Below are positions 1 through 6,793 of a stretch of 64,000 nt of DNA, in pieces (the stretch's first letter is position 1; the number at the start of each line of letters is the position of its first letter). Both the position numbers and the translations under genes were made by a program. The notes under the pieces were generated by a model that did no database searches, was not told the DNA's origin, and saw nothing but the letters and a program-made list of their open reading frames with translations. The DNA is from Modicisalibacter sp049808615 (lineage in GTDB: Bacteria; Pseudomonadota; Gammaproteobacteria; Pseudomonadales; Halomonadaceae): positions 73,605 through 137,604 of the forward strand of contig NZ_JBNCAN010000010.1 of the NCBI RefSeq assembly GCF_049808615.1. Reading direction: 5' to 3'.

Positions 1-1
1 A

Positions 2-145
2 CAAGCCGCTAAGCGTATTCGGGCCGAGGTCGATCGAGCGTTCGTCACGGTCGAGGTCAGATTGCCGCACGACTGCGCGAGCGAGCTGGAGGCGTGGGTC
101 AACGCCAAAGGGGGCAGCGTGTCGCCCACCGACAAGCCCGATTGA
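2..145 (+). CDS. 3' end of an unidentified protein (partial)
   Basis: An open frame runs from the window edge to a TGA at 143-145 and gives the last 47 residues of a protein that begins outside the window. The residues are a mix of charged and hydrophobic positions (VDRAFVTVEVRLPHD) and end in a short polar tail. Codon use is typical of the window. I do not recognise the family. The next gene follows about 45 bases downstream on the same strand, so the two may be co-transcribed. Confidence 0.5.
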   Translation, partial: QAAKRIRAEVDRAFVTVEVRLPHDCASELEAWVNAKGGSVSPTDKPD

Positions 146-189
146 GGATGCTGGGTGCTGAGTTACCCAGGGCAGCAGGAGGCGTTGTG

Positions 190-513
190 ATGGGTAGTCG
201 AGACAAGATCGCTCACTGGGGACTGGGAGCCGTGGCGGCTGGCGCACTATGGATGCCAATGACCATGCTGGCGCAGGCCAGCCCAGCGTCACAGGGCGAG
301 CAGGCCCTGGCGCATGGCGAGTCTCGCGCCCTGGAGAGGCAAGCCCGAGGCATCGGTCATCAGGCGTCCCGTCAGGGGGAGCAACGGCAAGCTGAGGAGA
401 GGCGAGAGTGGCTGACGGATCAGGAGCGGCGACTTCAGGCGGCACCGCCAGTGGAAGGGAGGCTCAACGGTATCATCGCGCCCGAGGACAACGGGCGCGA
501 CCCTGGAAGGTGA
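190..513 (+). CDS. Small exported or membrane-anchored hypothetical protein
   Basis: This 107-residue protein starts at ATG 190, with a CAGGAGG ribosome-binding site at 177-183; the GTG at 187 is an alternative. The N-terminus looks like a signal peptide: MGSRDK, then a hydrophobic stretch with small residues, then MLAQASPA as a possible cleavage region. The rest is very rich in Glu, Arg and Gln, with helical charged repeats (ERQARGIGHQASRQGEQRQ). That suggests a periplasmic coiled-coil-like protein. Family not recognised. Confidence 0.55.
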   Translation: MGSRDKIAHWGLGAVAAGALWMPMTMLAQASPASQGEQALAHGESRALERQARGIGHQASRQGEQRQAEERREWLTDQERRLQAAPPVEGRLNGIIAPEDNGRDPGR

Positions 514-516
514 GGG

Positions 517-744
517 CTATGGGGCCTTGCGCTGCTGTGCGATCAGGTCGGCTGCATCCATGATTTCGCCAGCGGTGAAGTACATTTCCTTGGCCGAGGC
601 CCCCAGATAGCCGATTGGCTTGGGGAGGTGAACACCGTACAGCGGCTGGTCGTGACGCACCGCTTCCTTCAGCTCCGCAACCCGCACATTGAGGATGCGG
701 GCTGCGTTGGCTACGCCAATCCTTGTCGAACGAAAGTCGGCCAT
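517..744 (-). CDS. Small protein, possible DNA-binding or excisionase-like
   Basis: This 75-residue protein is read from ATG 744, which has GAGGAGGGG just upstream. A longer frame to 843 exists but would overlap the next gene and lacks a good ribosome-binding site. The region GVANAARILNVRVAELKEAV resembles the start of a short helix-turn-helix, as in excisionase-like proteins. I see this as weak similarity only. It is the last gene of the minus-strand run that starts at 2203. Confidence 0.5.
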   Translation of the reverse strand: MADFRSTRIGVANAARILNVRVAELKEAVRHDQPLYGVHLPKPIGYLGASAKEMYFTAGEIMDAADLIAQQRKAP

Positions 745-820
745 GCCGTTATCCCCTCCTCGGTAGTCGAGCCTGACGTGATCAGGCCGCAGGATGCCGA
801 GCGGCATGGCGCGTGGCAAG

Positions 821-1186
821 TCACAGCGAGGCTTCGCTGCCATCTCTGACTGCGGGCCGATACCGGCTCAGAACGCCCTCCAGGTCATCGGGGATCTCCA
901 GACACGAGCGAAGATCGCATTGGGCGTGGATCAGTAGCGCCAGCTTCGGCGTCCACTCAGGCAGCCCGAGGTGGCCGATGTACTCCTCTGCCACCGGGCC
1001 AGCCAGGAACTCGGCTGCGGAATACTGGTGCTTGAGGTTGTCGCTCTTCAGGTCATCAATGGCCTTCAGGAATACCTGAGAGAGAAGCTGGCGCTCGGGC
1101 AGGGTTTCCTGTCCCCCAGGAGTGCCAACGGCAACATGGTGGCCGGGGATCAACACACTGGCGAGGGTCGAAGTGAGGCTTTCCAT
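821..1186 (-). CDS. Hypothetical protein, 121 aa
   Basis: The start at ATG 1186 has GGAG nine bases upstream. The protein is acidic, with helical segments (LSQVFLKAIDDLKSDNLKHQ), no signal peptide and no membrane segment. It lies 7 bases downstream of the PH-domain gene, so it is probably in the same transcript. I recognise no catalytic or binding motif. Confidence 0.6.
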   Translation of the reverse strand: MESLTSTLASVLIPGHHVAVGTPGGQETLPERQLLSQVFLKAIDDLKSDNLKHQYSAAEFLAGPVAEEYIGHLGLPEWTPKLALLIHAQCDLRSCLEIPDDLEGVLSRYRPAVRDGSEASL

Positions 1187-1193
1187 GGTCTTG

Positions 1194-1676
1194 CTACTCC
1201 CCTCCTGCGGTGGACGCCTTGTTGCTCACAGAACCGTCGATCGCTGCCATCACGTCCATGGGGCGCGATACGCGATCGAAACGGGCCTCACTGGTGCCTG
1301 TGCCAGCGGCGGACATTTCCACGGTGCCATAGCCCAGCAACCGCCCCATGATGGTCTGGTTCACCTCTGTTGAGCGGATGTGGTGGATGTGAAGCGGCGT
1401 CACGCGCCGAGCGATGATCCCATGGCGCTCAATGACGCGATCCGGCTCGATGACGTACTTGTGAGCCAGTCGCTGGTAGGCCACGTTCAGCAGCCCCCAG
1501 GCAGCTACCCCCATCCCGGCCCAGGTAAGGGCGGCAGTCAGCGGCGAGGCGGGGTTCACCCCGGCCAACGTGAATGGGGCGTCGGGGGCAAAATACAGCG
1601 CCGCCCCCACGGGGATGAGCAGCCAGTAGCCCAGCAAGGCACGGTGGCTGACTCGATAGGTGATGCTCGTACTCAT
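1194..1676 (-). CDS. Bacterial PH-domain (YdbT/DUF304-type) membrane protein
   Basis: This 160-residue protein starts at ATG 1676; the longer frame to 1763 overlaps the preceding gene. Two hydrophobic segments come first (LLGYWLLIPVGAALYFA and ALTWAGMGVAAWGLLNVAY). A pattern typical of the bacterial PH-like (bPH2) domain follows: YVIEPDRVIERHGIIARRVTP, then HIHHIRSTEVNQ, then LLGYGTVEMSAAGT. In the family the domain sits on the cytoplasmic side of the membrane, and its ligand is generally unknown. It follows the 1681-1998 gene with a gap of 4 bases. Confidence 0.75.
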   Translation of the reverse strand: MSTSITYRVSHRALLGYWLLIPVGAALYFAPDAPFTLAGVNPASPLTAALTWAGMGVAAWGLLNVAYQRLAHKYVIEPDRVIERHGIIARRVTPLHIHHIRSTEVNQTIMGRLLGYGTVEMSAAGTGTSEARFDRVSRPMDVMAAIDGSVSNKASTAGGE

Positions 1677-1680
1677 CGAA

Positions 1681-1998
1681 CTATGCTCCGGCTTGGGCCA
1701 CCTCCGCTTTTTCAAGCCGGTGGCGCAGTTGTGAATGAACTGTCTCAACGTGGAACAGCTCAATTTGGTCGTCAGGCCAGCGGATCAGCACGAAGCCATC
1801 GCGCAGCAGGTGTGTGAGAGGGGTAGGGCCACGAATGACCGGGGAGGGAGTGCTGTCGATGCAGCGCAGCTCCCAGCGGCGAGTCGAGCGGTCATAGAGG
1901 AGCGCGGCGTTTTCCTCGCCGCCAGGCCACTCAAGGTTGCAGTCGCGGGCAAGACGCCTGACTAACTGCCGGGCCTGGCGGGTACTACGCTCGCTCAT
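1681..1998 (-). CDS. Hypothetical protein, 105 aa
   Basis: The frame runs from ATG 1998 to 1681. The N-terminus is Arg-rich (MSERSTRQARQLVRRLARD) and is followed by alternating strand-like segments (RWELRCIDS, FVLIRWPDDQIELFHVE). The start lies inside the 3' end of the 72-residue gene (14-base overlap), which implies translational coupling. No family recognised. Confidence 0.6.
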   Translation of the reverse strand: MSERSTRQARQLVRRLARDCNLEWPGGEENAALLYDRSTRRWELRCIDSTPSPVIRGPTPLTHLLRDGFVLIRWPDDQIELFHVETVHSQLRHRLEKAEVAQAGA

Positions 1999-2203
1999 AC
2001 ACGACCTCCAGCCCCCAGACTCGCTCCACCGCGCTTTCGATCTCCTGCCTCACGCGATCCATCGTCAGTAATCGCGCCCCCTCCTGGTCGATCCCCAGCA
2101 CGAGTTTCCCGTTGCGCTCCTGCATTGAGGCCCGTCCCACAACGAGCCTCGACAGCAGGGAAAGGTCGGCTTCTGCCTCCTGAATCAACGTGTCAGAGTC
2201 CAT
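1985..2203 (-). CDS. Small hypothetical protein, first gene of a minus-strand operon
   Basis: This 72-residue acidic protein opens the minus-strand run 2203 to 517. Its start codon overlaps TATAATG, and the promoter -10 (minus-strand TATAGA at 2215-2220) lies only about 11 bases before it. The mRNA may therefore be nearly leaderless, or translation may begin at the internal Met 27. The central segment NGKLVLGIDQEGARLLTMDRV looks globular. Function unknown. Confidence 0.55.
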   Translation of the reverse strand: MDSDTLIQEAEADLSLLSRLVVGRASMQERNGKLVLGIDQEGARLLTMDRVRQEIESAVERVWGLEVVYERA

Positions 2204-2210
2204 TATAAAG

Positions 2211-2240
2211 CCTTATCTATACAATACGACGTTTTTTAGT
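2211..2240 (-). promoter_or_regulatory. Minus-strand promoter with shared operator core
   Basis: Read on the minus strand, the segment holds AAAACGTCGTATTGTATA followed by GATAAGG; TATAGA serves as the -10. The 14-base core CGTCGTATTGTATA recurs exactly, inverted, in the divergent promoter at 2393-2421. The two promoters therefore probably answer to the same regulator. Confidence 0.6.
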
Positions 2241-2330
2241 TAAGTCCACCCGGCGCATTGGCGGTCGCCTTGCCAGGCCATGCGGTTGCGGTATCAGACC
2301 AACGCCTTTGCGGTACACTCGCTTTTGCGG

Positions 2331-2344
2331 TTTCGCATGCGAAA
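2331..2344. promoter_or_regulatory. TTTCGCATGCGAAA palindrome, copy 1
   Basis: Perfect 14-bp palindrome between the divergent promoters. Further copies lie at 3388 (one mismatch), 3436, 16895, 22347 and 51282. The dispersal resembles KorB or ParB operators on other plasmids. No ParB-like gene is in the window. Confidence 0.6.
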
Positions 2345-2392
2345 TCCTGACCCGAGGCAAGCATACTGATACTCAAAAGATGCCGCAGCGGC

Positions 2393-2421
2393 TTGAGCTG
2401 TAAATCGTCGTATTGTATAAT
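2393..2421 (+). promoter_or_regulatory. Sigma-70-type promoter of the lipoprotein gene
   Basis: TTGAGC at 2393-2398 and TATAAT at 2416-2421 are separated by 17 bases. The spacer contains AAATCGTCGTATTG, the core shared with the promoters at 2211, 25783 and 41791. The lipoprotein gene starts about 50 bases downstream. Confidence 0.75.
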
Positions 2422-2472
2422 TACAAGTATCGAGCCACATTGCTCGGGATCACAACCAAGGGAGAGAAGACA

Positions 2473-2982
2473 ATGATGATCAAGCGCACATTCCAAGGTC
2501 TGGCTGCCACTTCCCTGCTCGTTCTGGCGACAGGCTGTGCCGTGCCGCAAAGCGCAGGACACCTCCAGGGGGCCGCAGCCAATGCCATCGGCGGCGTTGC
2601 CGACGCCATCAGCGGCCGCAGCTCCAATAGCGCCAGTGCCGCAGGCGCACGGGCAGCGGGACAAATGGGCGGCGTTCGTGGACTGGTCAATGGCGGCAGC
2701 GCGGGCATGAGCGGTGCCGCCTACGGCGCGGCTGGCGCAACGGCGCTGGGCGTGGTCGATAAGGGGATGCGCGGGGCTTTCGCCGCCATGCAAGGTGATC
2801 CCGAGGTGGGGTTCGAGGACGTAGCCAACATGCAGCAGAATGTCACCAAGAGCGATCCGTATGTGGACGCCGAAGGTCGCACCTGCATCGACTACCAGAT
2901 CAGCGTCACAGGCGGCCCCGAGGACAGCGAGCAGAACGTCACCACTTGCCAGAACGCAAAGGGTGATTGGGAGAAAGTCTGA
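2473..2982 (+). CDS. Lipoprotein, glycine/alanine-rich
   Basis: The start at ATG 2473 follows GGGAGAGAAG. The N-terminus is a lipoprotein signal: MMIKRTF, hydrophobic residues, then the lipobox LATGC with lipidation expected on that Cys. A long Gly/Ala/Ser region follows (AANAIGGVADAISGR, AGMSGAAYGAAGATALG) that could insert in or lie along a membrane. The C-terminal third is an ordinary globular-looking segment with two Cys that may pair. It has its own strong promoter, and the next gene begins 50 bases after its stop. Possibly a cell-surface or entry-exclusion-type lipoprotein, but that is a guess. Confidence 0.7.
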   Translation: MMIKRTFQGLAATSLLVLATGCAVPQSAGHLQGAAANAIGGVADAISGRSSNSASAAGARAAGQMGGVRGLVNGGSAGMSGAAYGAAGATALGVVDKGMRGAFAAMQGDPEVGFEDVANMQQNVTKSDPYVDAEGRTCIDYQISVTGGPEDSEQNVTTCQNAKGDWEKV

Positions 2983-2990
2983 TCGAGCTA

Positions 2991-3013
2991 GGGGCCGCGT
3001 CCAGCGCGGCCCC
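2991..3013 (+). other. GC-rich hairpin between two genes
   Basis: GGGGCCGCG and CGCGGCCCC form a 9-bp stem with a 5-base loop, 8 bases after the lipoprotein stop. No U-tract follows, so it looks more like an mRNA-stabilising or processing hairpin than a complete terminator. Confidence 0.55.
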
Positions 3014-3032
3014 AAACTGAAAGGAGAGCATC

Positions 3033-3248
3033 ATGGGCGATGACACCCTCAACACCTCACGTTTCACCAAGCCTGCCCTGGATATGACCCGGCTTGAGGC
3101 ATACACGATGGTCGCCATGCACGCGATCCTGCTTGGCGAGGGAGGGGGCCAGCTCAGCCCCGAGGAAGTCGGAGAGAACGCGGCTGCCATGGCCGAGGCA
3201 TCCCTTTCGGCTGCCTCTGACACTCTGGATGAACAAGCCAGAGAGTGA
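3033..3248 (+). CDS. Small helical hypothetical protein, 71 aa
   Basis: The start at ATG 3033 has AAAGGAGAG seven bases upstream, a strong ribosome-binding site. The sequence is largely helical and Ala/Glu-rich, with no signal peptide. It follows the lipoprotein gene and a hairpin and is closed by a terminator at 3300-3334, so the two genes probably share one transcript. Function unknown. Confidence 0.65.
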   Translation: MGDDTLNTSRFTKPALDMTRLEAYTMVAMHAILLGEGGGQLSPEEVGENAAAMAEASLSAASDTLDEQARE

Positions 3249-3299
3249 TGCTCGACGCGGCACAATAGCGTAGCCGCCCATGAATGTGACCCACCTTGA

Positions 3300-3334
3300 C
3301 CGGGCAGCCGTCTCACCGCGGCTGCCCGGTTTCC
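3300..3334 (+). terminator. Rho-independent terminator
   Basis: CCGGGCAGCC (3300-3309) pairs with GGCTGCCCGG (3320-3329) and is followed by TTTCC. It closes the plus-strand unit that starts at the 2393 promoter. Confidence 0.7.
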
Positions 3335-3387
3335 GTTGGCCCCGCCTTCTTGCTTGGGAGCGTCCCGCCCTGAGCACCACGCTCTGA

Positions 3388-3449
3388 TTTCGCATGCGGA
3401 ACTGGATCACCCCGCCCTGGGGAACCCCACGCCGATTTCGCATGCGAAA
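3388..3449. promoter_or_regulatory. Two TTTCGCATGCGAAA palindromes (copies 2 and 3)
   Basis: The copy at 3388-3401 reads TTTCGCATGCGGAA, with one mismatch. The copy at 3436-3449 is perfect and extends to the 18-bp palindrome GATTTCGCATGCGAAATC. Their centres are 48 bp apart. They lie in the 349-base gap 3249-3597, which also holds the terminator at 3300 and the promoter at 3535 and has no gene I can support. Confidence 0.6.
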
Positions 3450-3534
3450 TCGCTACTCCCTCTGAGGTGACGGTCACGCCCCTACCCTGCTGTGACACAG
3501 GCCCTCCTTGGGCCGGGATCGACGCCTCGGGCTC

Positions 3535-3564
3535 TTGGCATAGTCCTATATCTGGGACTATAAT
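3535..3564 (+). promoter_or_regulatory. Promoter with internal operator palindrome
   Basis: TTGGCA (3535-3540) and TATAAT (3559-3564) are separated by 18 bases. The spacer carries the inverted repeat TAGTCC-N8-GGACTA (3541-3560), which abuts the -10. This placement is typical of a repressor site. It would drive the plus-strand genes 3598 to 6777. Confidence 0.7.
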
Positions 3565-3597
3565 AGAGCCACATCCATTCGGCGGACAGGTGAACGC

Positions 3598-3957
3598 ATG
3601 GCATCTCCATTGGCTTTTGCCTCCATCAATCAGGCCCAGCGCATGGTGGCCTTGAGGACTTTCCACCTCCCGGAAGAGGAAGCGGAAACCGTGGCCATCC
3701 TGCTGGCTAATCGCGTGATCAAAGGGGCAAGCGCCCATCGAGAATGGTTCGTCATATCCGCCGACTTTCCACGGGACTGCGCGGCGCATTACCCGAGTGA
3801 GGCCGCGCATGTCGATCTGCCGGTGTTGTGCGCCCTCGCCAAGGAAGCACGCAGCGCTGGCCATCAGTGGCTCATGCTCGACCCCGATGCGCGTCCCGTT
3901 CCTGGACTTCCCATCCACGACTGGAAAGCCACGTTTTGCAGCGAGGCTGCTGCGTAA
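3598..3957 (+). CDS. Hypothetical protein, 119 aa, first gene of a plus-strand operon
   Basis: The start at ATG 3598 is 33 bases after a good -10. The protein mixes strand and helix segments (HREWFVISADFPRDCA, GHQWLMLDPDARPVPGLP), with no signal peptide or membrane segment. Its tone is that of small plasmid proteins of the DUF type. I cannot name the family. The 60-residue gene follows 22 bases later. Confidence 0.6.
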   Translation: MASPLAFASINQAQRMVALRTFHLPEEEAETVAILLANRVIKGASAHREWFVISADFPRDCAAHYPSEAAHVDLPVLCALAKEARSAGHQWLMLDPDARPVPGLPIHDWKATFCSEAAA

Positions 3958-3979
3958 CTCTGCATCACGGAGCGATCTC

Positions 3980-4162
3980 ATGACCGATCACAACCAGAAC
4001 ATTCCGCTGCGAGGCCGCAAGGCTTCCCATGAGCACCCGCAATTCCCCCGTCAGGACTGGCAGCTCGAATACCAGAACGGCGACACACAGCTCTCCTACT
4101 GGGACTGGGTTGCCAAGGTTCGCGAGGAAACACGGAGCCTCCATCACCATGCTGGCATTTGA
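3980..4162 (+). CDS. Small hypothetical protein, 60 aa
   Basis: The frame starts at ATG 3980 with GGAGCG upstream. It encodes a polar, aromatic-rich peptide (FPRQDWQLEYQNGDTQLSYWDW). Its end overlaps the start of the next frame by 14 bases. No family recognised. Confidence 0.5.
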   Translation: MTDHNQNIPLRGRKASHEHPQFPRQDWQLEYQNGDTQLSYWDWVAKVREETRSLHHHAGI

Positions 4163-4520
4163 ACAAGCCCCCTCGGCGAATTGTGCCGAGGCACCCTCGA
4201 CCCTCATGAGCATCCTGGAACGTCTGCTGAGTGAGCTGACACCGAAAGGGATCGGCAAGCTGGTCAACGGATCGCTCGAGCGCGTCACCCTCGGAACAGG
4301 CTGGCAGCAGCGGCAACCAGTCAGCCTCGAGGAGCTGGTGGGCGCCCTCGGGCAACAGCGCAAAGGCACGCTGACCCTCACCACCGAATCGGGTGAGACA
4401 GCCTCGCTGACCGTCGAGCCCGGCCGGCGCCTCCCCATCACCTCCATGCAGGCCTCCTGCTCGGCAGTCCTCCTGTCGGTGGTCGACGCCTGGGAAGCCT
4501 GCTGCTGGGACGCGAGGTGA
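4149..4520 (+). CDS. Hypothetical protein, 123 aa
   Basis: Read from ATG 4149; ATG 4206 is an alternative start without the overlap. The middle (IGKLVNGSLERVTLGTGW, then GTLTLTTESGETASLTVE) looks like a small beta-rich domain. The Cys/Trp-rich end (SCSAVLLSVVDAWEACCWD) is odd. No family recognised. Confidence 0.5.
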   Translation: MLAFEQAPSANCAEAPSTLMSILERLLSELTPKGIGKLVNGSLERVTLGTGWQQRQPVSLEELVGALGQQRKGTLTLTTESGETASLTVEPGRRLPITSMQASCSAVLLSVVDAWEACCWDAR

Positions 4521-4641
4521 CCTCGTTTCCATGCTTTCCACGCCTTTCCATGCCCGGTGGCCACGCGGCCTGGATAGCCGGAAAGGCCTGCCGAGCCCCA
4601 TGGGCTCGGCCTTTCCATCCATCAGACACGAGAAATGGCAC

Positions 4642-4836
4642 ATGACGATGAAGACGGATGCTGTTCGCCGCCAGCTTAGCCTTCACACCCCGTTCGACCG
4701 CCTCAAGCGCACTGACCAGAAGAAGGCGATCAACCGTTTCCTCGAGGGGGAGAGCTTCGACAGCGTTGCCAGAAAAGTGAGCCAGTGGGCTGAAGCATCC
4801 AACAAGAAAGCCAGCACCGCGGCCAATAGCCAATGA
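4642..4836 (+). CDS. Small basic hypothetical protein, 64 aa
   Basis: Read from ATG 4642 with ACACGAGAAA upstream. A basic N-terminal half (RRQLSLHTPFDRLKRTDQKK) is followed by a predicted helix-turn-helix-like stretch (INRFLEGESFDSVARKVSQW). Small plasmid regulators often look like this, but I cannot assign it. The DUF2786 gene starts 32 bases later. Confidence 0.5.
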   Translation: MTMKTDAVRRQLSLHTPFDRLKRTDQKKAINRFLEGESFDSVARKVSQWAEASNKKASTAANSQ

Positions 4837-4867
4837 GCCAGCTGAACGCCTAAGGAGGCCTTCCCAC

Positions 4868-5581
4868 ATGAGCACGAGTCGCATCCTGGACAAGATCCAG
4901 AAGTGCATGAGCCTCGCCAGCAGCGACAACCCGGCAGAGGCGGCTGCCGCGCTGCGTCAGGCCCAGAAGCTGATGGAGAAGCACAACCTGACCGCTTCAG
5001 ACCTGTCGTTGCACACCGTCAGCGAGGCCGAGGCGCGGGGCGCGTCTCGTGCGAAGTCACTGCCAGCCTGGGTGGTCTTCCTGAGAAGCACCATCGGTGA
5101 GGTGTTCGGCGTGCAAGTCATGAATCGCTACCAGAAGCTCGGTGGCGTCTGGCAGAACTGGGCCGTCTTCGTCGGCATCGGCGAGAAACCCCAGGCGGCC
5201 CAATACTGCTATGAGGTGCTGTTCCGGCAGATCAGCGCTGACCGTAACCGCTACAGGAAGGAGCTGCACCCGCGCATGGCGCCTCGTCGGAAAAGCCGCC
5301 ATTGCGACCTGTTCTGCGAGTCGTGGGTACAAGCCGTGCGCTCCAAGGTGGAGGCCATTGCGATCAGCGAGCAGGACCGCGACGTGATCGAGCGTTTCAA
5401 AGAGAAGACCTACGGCGAGCTGGAAAAAGCCGAGTGGCGCGAGCAGCCGCCAGCCAGCAGCGAACAGGAGATCCATGCGATCCGTTCGGGTCGCGAGGCT
5501 GGGGAAGCCGCACAGCTGTTCCGCGGCGTCGGAGCACAGCCGGCCCCGGCACAGATCCACCTCAAAGAGGGCGCTCTGTAG
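4868..5581 (+). CDS. DUF2786-domain protein
   Basis: The start at ATG 4868 follows AAGGAGGCC. The first 45 residues match the DUF2786 pattern: ILDKIQKCMSLASSDNPAEA, then EAAAALRQAQKLMEKHNLT. That N-terminal helical unit is common in phage and plasmid proteins of unknown role. The central part (VFLRSTIGEVFGVQVMNR, then VGIGEKPQAAQYCYEVLFRQI) matches the companion domain usually found behind DUF2786. The C-terminus is charged and less conserved. The molecular function is not known. 237 residues is a usual length for the family. Confidence 0.8.
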   Translation: MSTSRILDKIQKCMSLASSDNPAEAAAALRQAQKLMEKHNLTASDLSLHTVSEAEARGASRAKSLPAWVVFLRSTIGEVFGVQVMNRYQKLGGVWQNWAVFVGIGEKPQAAQYCYEVLFRQISADRNRYRKELHPRMAPRRKSRHCDLFCESWVQAVRSKVEAIAISEQDRDVIERFKEKTYGELEKAEWREQPPASSEQEIHAIRSGREAGEAAQLFRGVGAQPAPAQIHLKEGAL

Positions 5582-5603
5582 AGCGCCTGGAGCAACCGCG
5601 ACC

Positions 5604-5921
5604 ATGAACGACGCTATGCAGCGACTGCGGCGGAAGCTGCGAGGAGCCAAGACACACGCGACCCGCAGCACCTACGATGATGACCTCGAGCAGCAGCAGG
5701 CCATGCTGGAGATATACCCGGTGTCGCGCTGCAACTCGTGCGGCAACGTCGCCTACCCATTGAGCTGCTACTGCACCAATCCAGGCTGCGCTGACTACGC
5801 TCGGCGTGACCATCCGCTCCTCGGCAACGTGACCCTTGGCCACATCAACTTCCAGGGCCAGTGGCTCACGCCAGGCGAACACTTCTGCTGGATCGACCAG
5901 CACACACCACCACAGGGATAG
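5604..5921 (+). CDS. Small zinc-ribbon-like protein
   Basis: This 105-residue protein starts at ATG 5604. It carries two Cys pairs, CNSCGN and CYCTNPGC, 13-20 residues apart, which fits one zinc knuckle or ribbon. The N-terminus is basic and helical. Zinc-ribbon proteins of this size on plasmids are often nucleic-acid binding, but no more can be said. It lies between the DUF2786 gene and an acidic protein, with short gaps on both sides. Confidence 0.6.
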   Translation: MNDAMQRLRRKLRGAKTHATRSTYDDDLEQQQAMLEIYPVSRCNSCGNVAYPLSCYCTNPGCADYARRDHPLLGNVTLGHINFQGQWLTPGEHFCWIDQHTPPQG

Positions 5922-5931
5922 GGCGCTACCT

Positions 5932-6471
5932 ATGTCACGACACGGCTTTTTCAAGGTGATGCACGACCCCACCGAGAACCAGGAAGACCTCACCGACCTC
6001 ATTGGCTACGACCTTTACGACTGGCTCAGCCATGGCGTGGTCGGCTACGACGAGCCCCTGGGGACGTTCTTCTTCAACCTCGAGGGCAGCTGGATCTTCG
6101 GGATAGAGGGGGAGGAGATACCGACCATCGGCCTGCTGCAAGCCATCCTCTCGGCGGTCTTCCGGGGCGCAGAACTGCCCTTCAACCAGGAAGGCCTGAG
6201 AACGATAGCAGAGGAGGTCGAGGGCTCGCCTGCCGTACTCTCGCCGGCAGAGGCCGCGGATCTGTCCAACAGCGTCTCGGCATCGTATCTTGAGGAGCGG
6301 GTCGCGCTGGCCAACTACTTCCGCGGTGAGCCTGAGGCCGCTACCTTGCGCAGCGATGCTGAGGACTCGGCCTCGGCCCCCGAGGCCGCGTCGGAACCCG
6401 CTGAAGCGCCGGATAAGCCCAAGCGTGGCTTTCTGAGCAAGGCCCTACATTCCCTCTTCACGAACCGATAA
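5932..6471 (+). CDS. Hypothetical acidic protein, 179 aa
   Basis: Read from ATG 5932. The first 120 residues look globular and aromatic-rich (YDLYDWLSHGVVGYDEPLGTFFFNLEGSW). They are followed by a Glu/Ala/Pro-rich linker (EAATLRSDAEDSASAPEAAS) and a basic tail (KPKRGFLSKALHSLFTNR) that could be a membrane- or DNA-contacting amphipathic helix. Family unknown. Confidence 0.6.
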   Translation: MSRHGFFKVMHDPTENQEDLTDLIGYDLYDWLSHGVVGYDEPLGTFFFNLEGSWIFGIEGEEIPTIGLLQAILSAVFRGAELPFNQEGLRTIAEEVEGSPAVLSPAEAADLSNSVSASYLEERVALANYFRGEPEAATLRSDAEDSASAPEAASEPAEAPDKPKRGFLSKALHSLFTNR

Positions 6472-6477
6472 TCCCTG

Positions 6478-6777
6478 ATGCCCAAGCCCTCCAACCTCAT
6501 AGACTCCTGGCTCCACGTCGCCACCGCTGGCGGCACGCACCCCAAGTCGGAGGCTCTGGCCCAGCTCAACCGCGACCTGGGCACCAAGTACCGTCCGAAC
6601 CGGCTCTATGAATGGCGGGCTGGCACCTTTCCGGTGCCGTCTCATGTGCAGGCCTACATGCTCCATGCCGCGCTCAGCTGGATCATTCAGGAGGAGGGCG
6701 GCAACGTGCCAGAGGATGACGCTGGATTCACCGACCGGGTGCTTCAGCGCATGCTCCCCCCGCCAAGGGCGAAGTAG
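6478..6777 (+). CDS. Hypothetical protein, possible DNA-binding
   Basis: This 99-residue protein starts 6 bases after the previous stop. The segment EALAQLNRDLGTKYRPNRLYEWRAG, read across its turn, resembles a Cro-like helix-turn-helix, where a helix, a short turn and an RLYEW recognition-like helix follow each other. It ends 16 bases before the convergent umuC. It may be the regulator acting on the 3541-3560 palindrome, but that is only a suggestion. Confidence 0.5.
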   Translation: MPKPSNLIDSWLHVATAGGTHPKSEALAQLNRDLGTKYRPNRLYEWRAGTFPVPSHVQAYMLHAALSWIIQEEGGNVPEDDAGFTDRVLQRMLPPPRAK

Positions 6778-6793
6778 CGCCTTCCGCTGCATC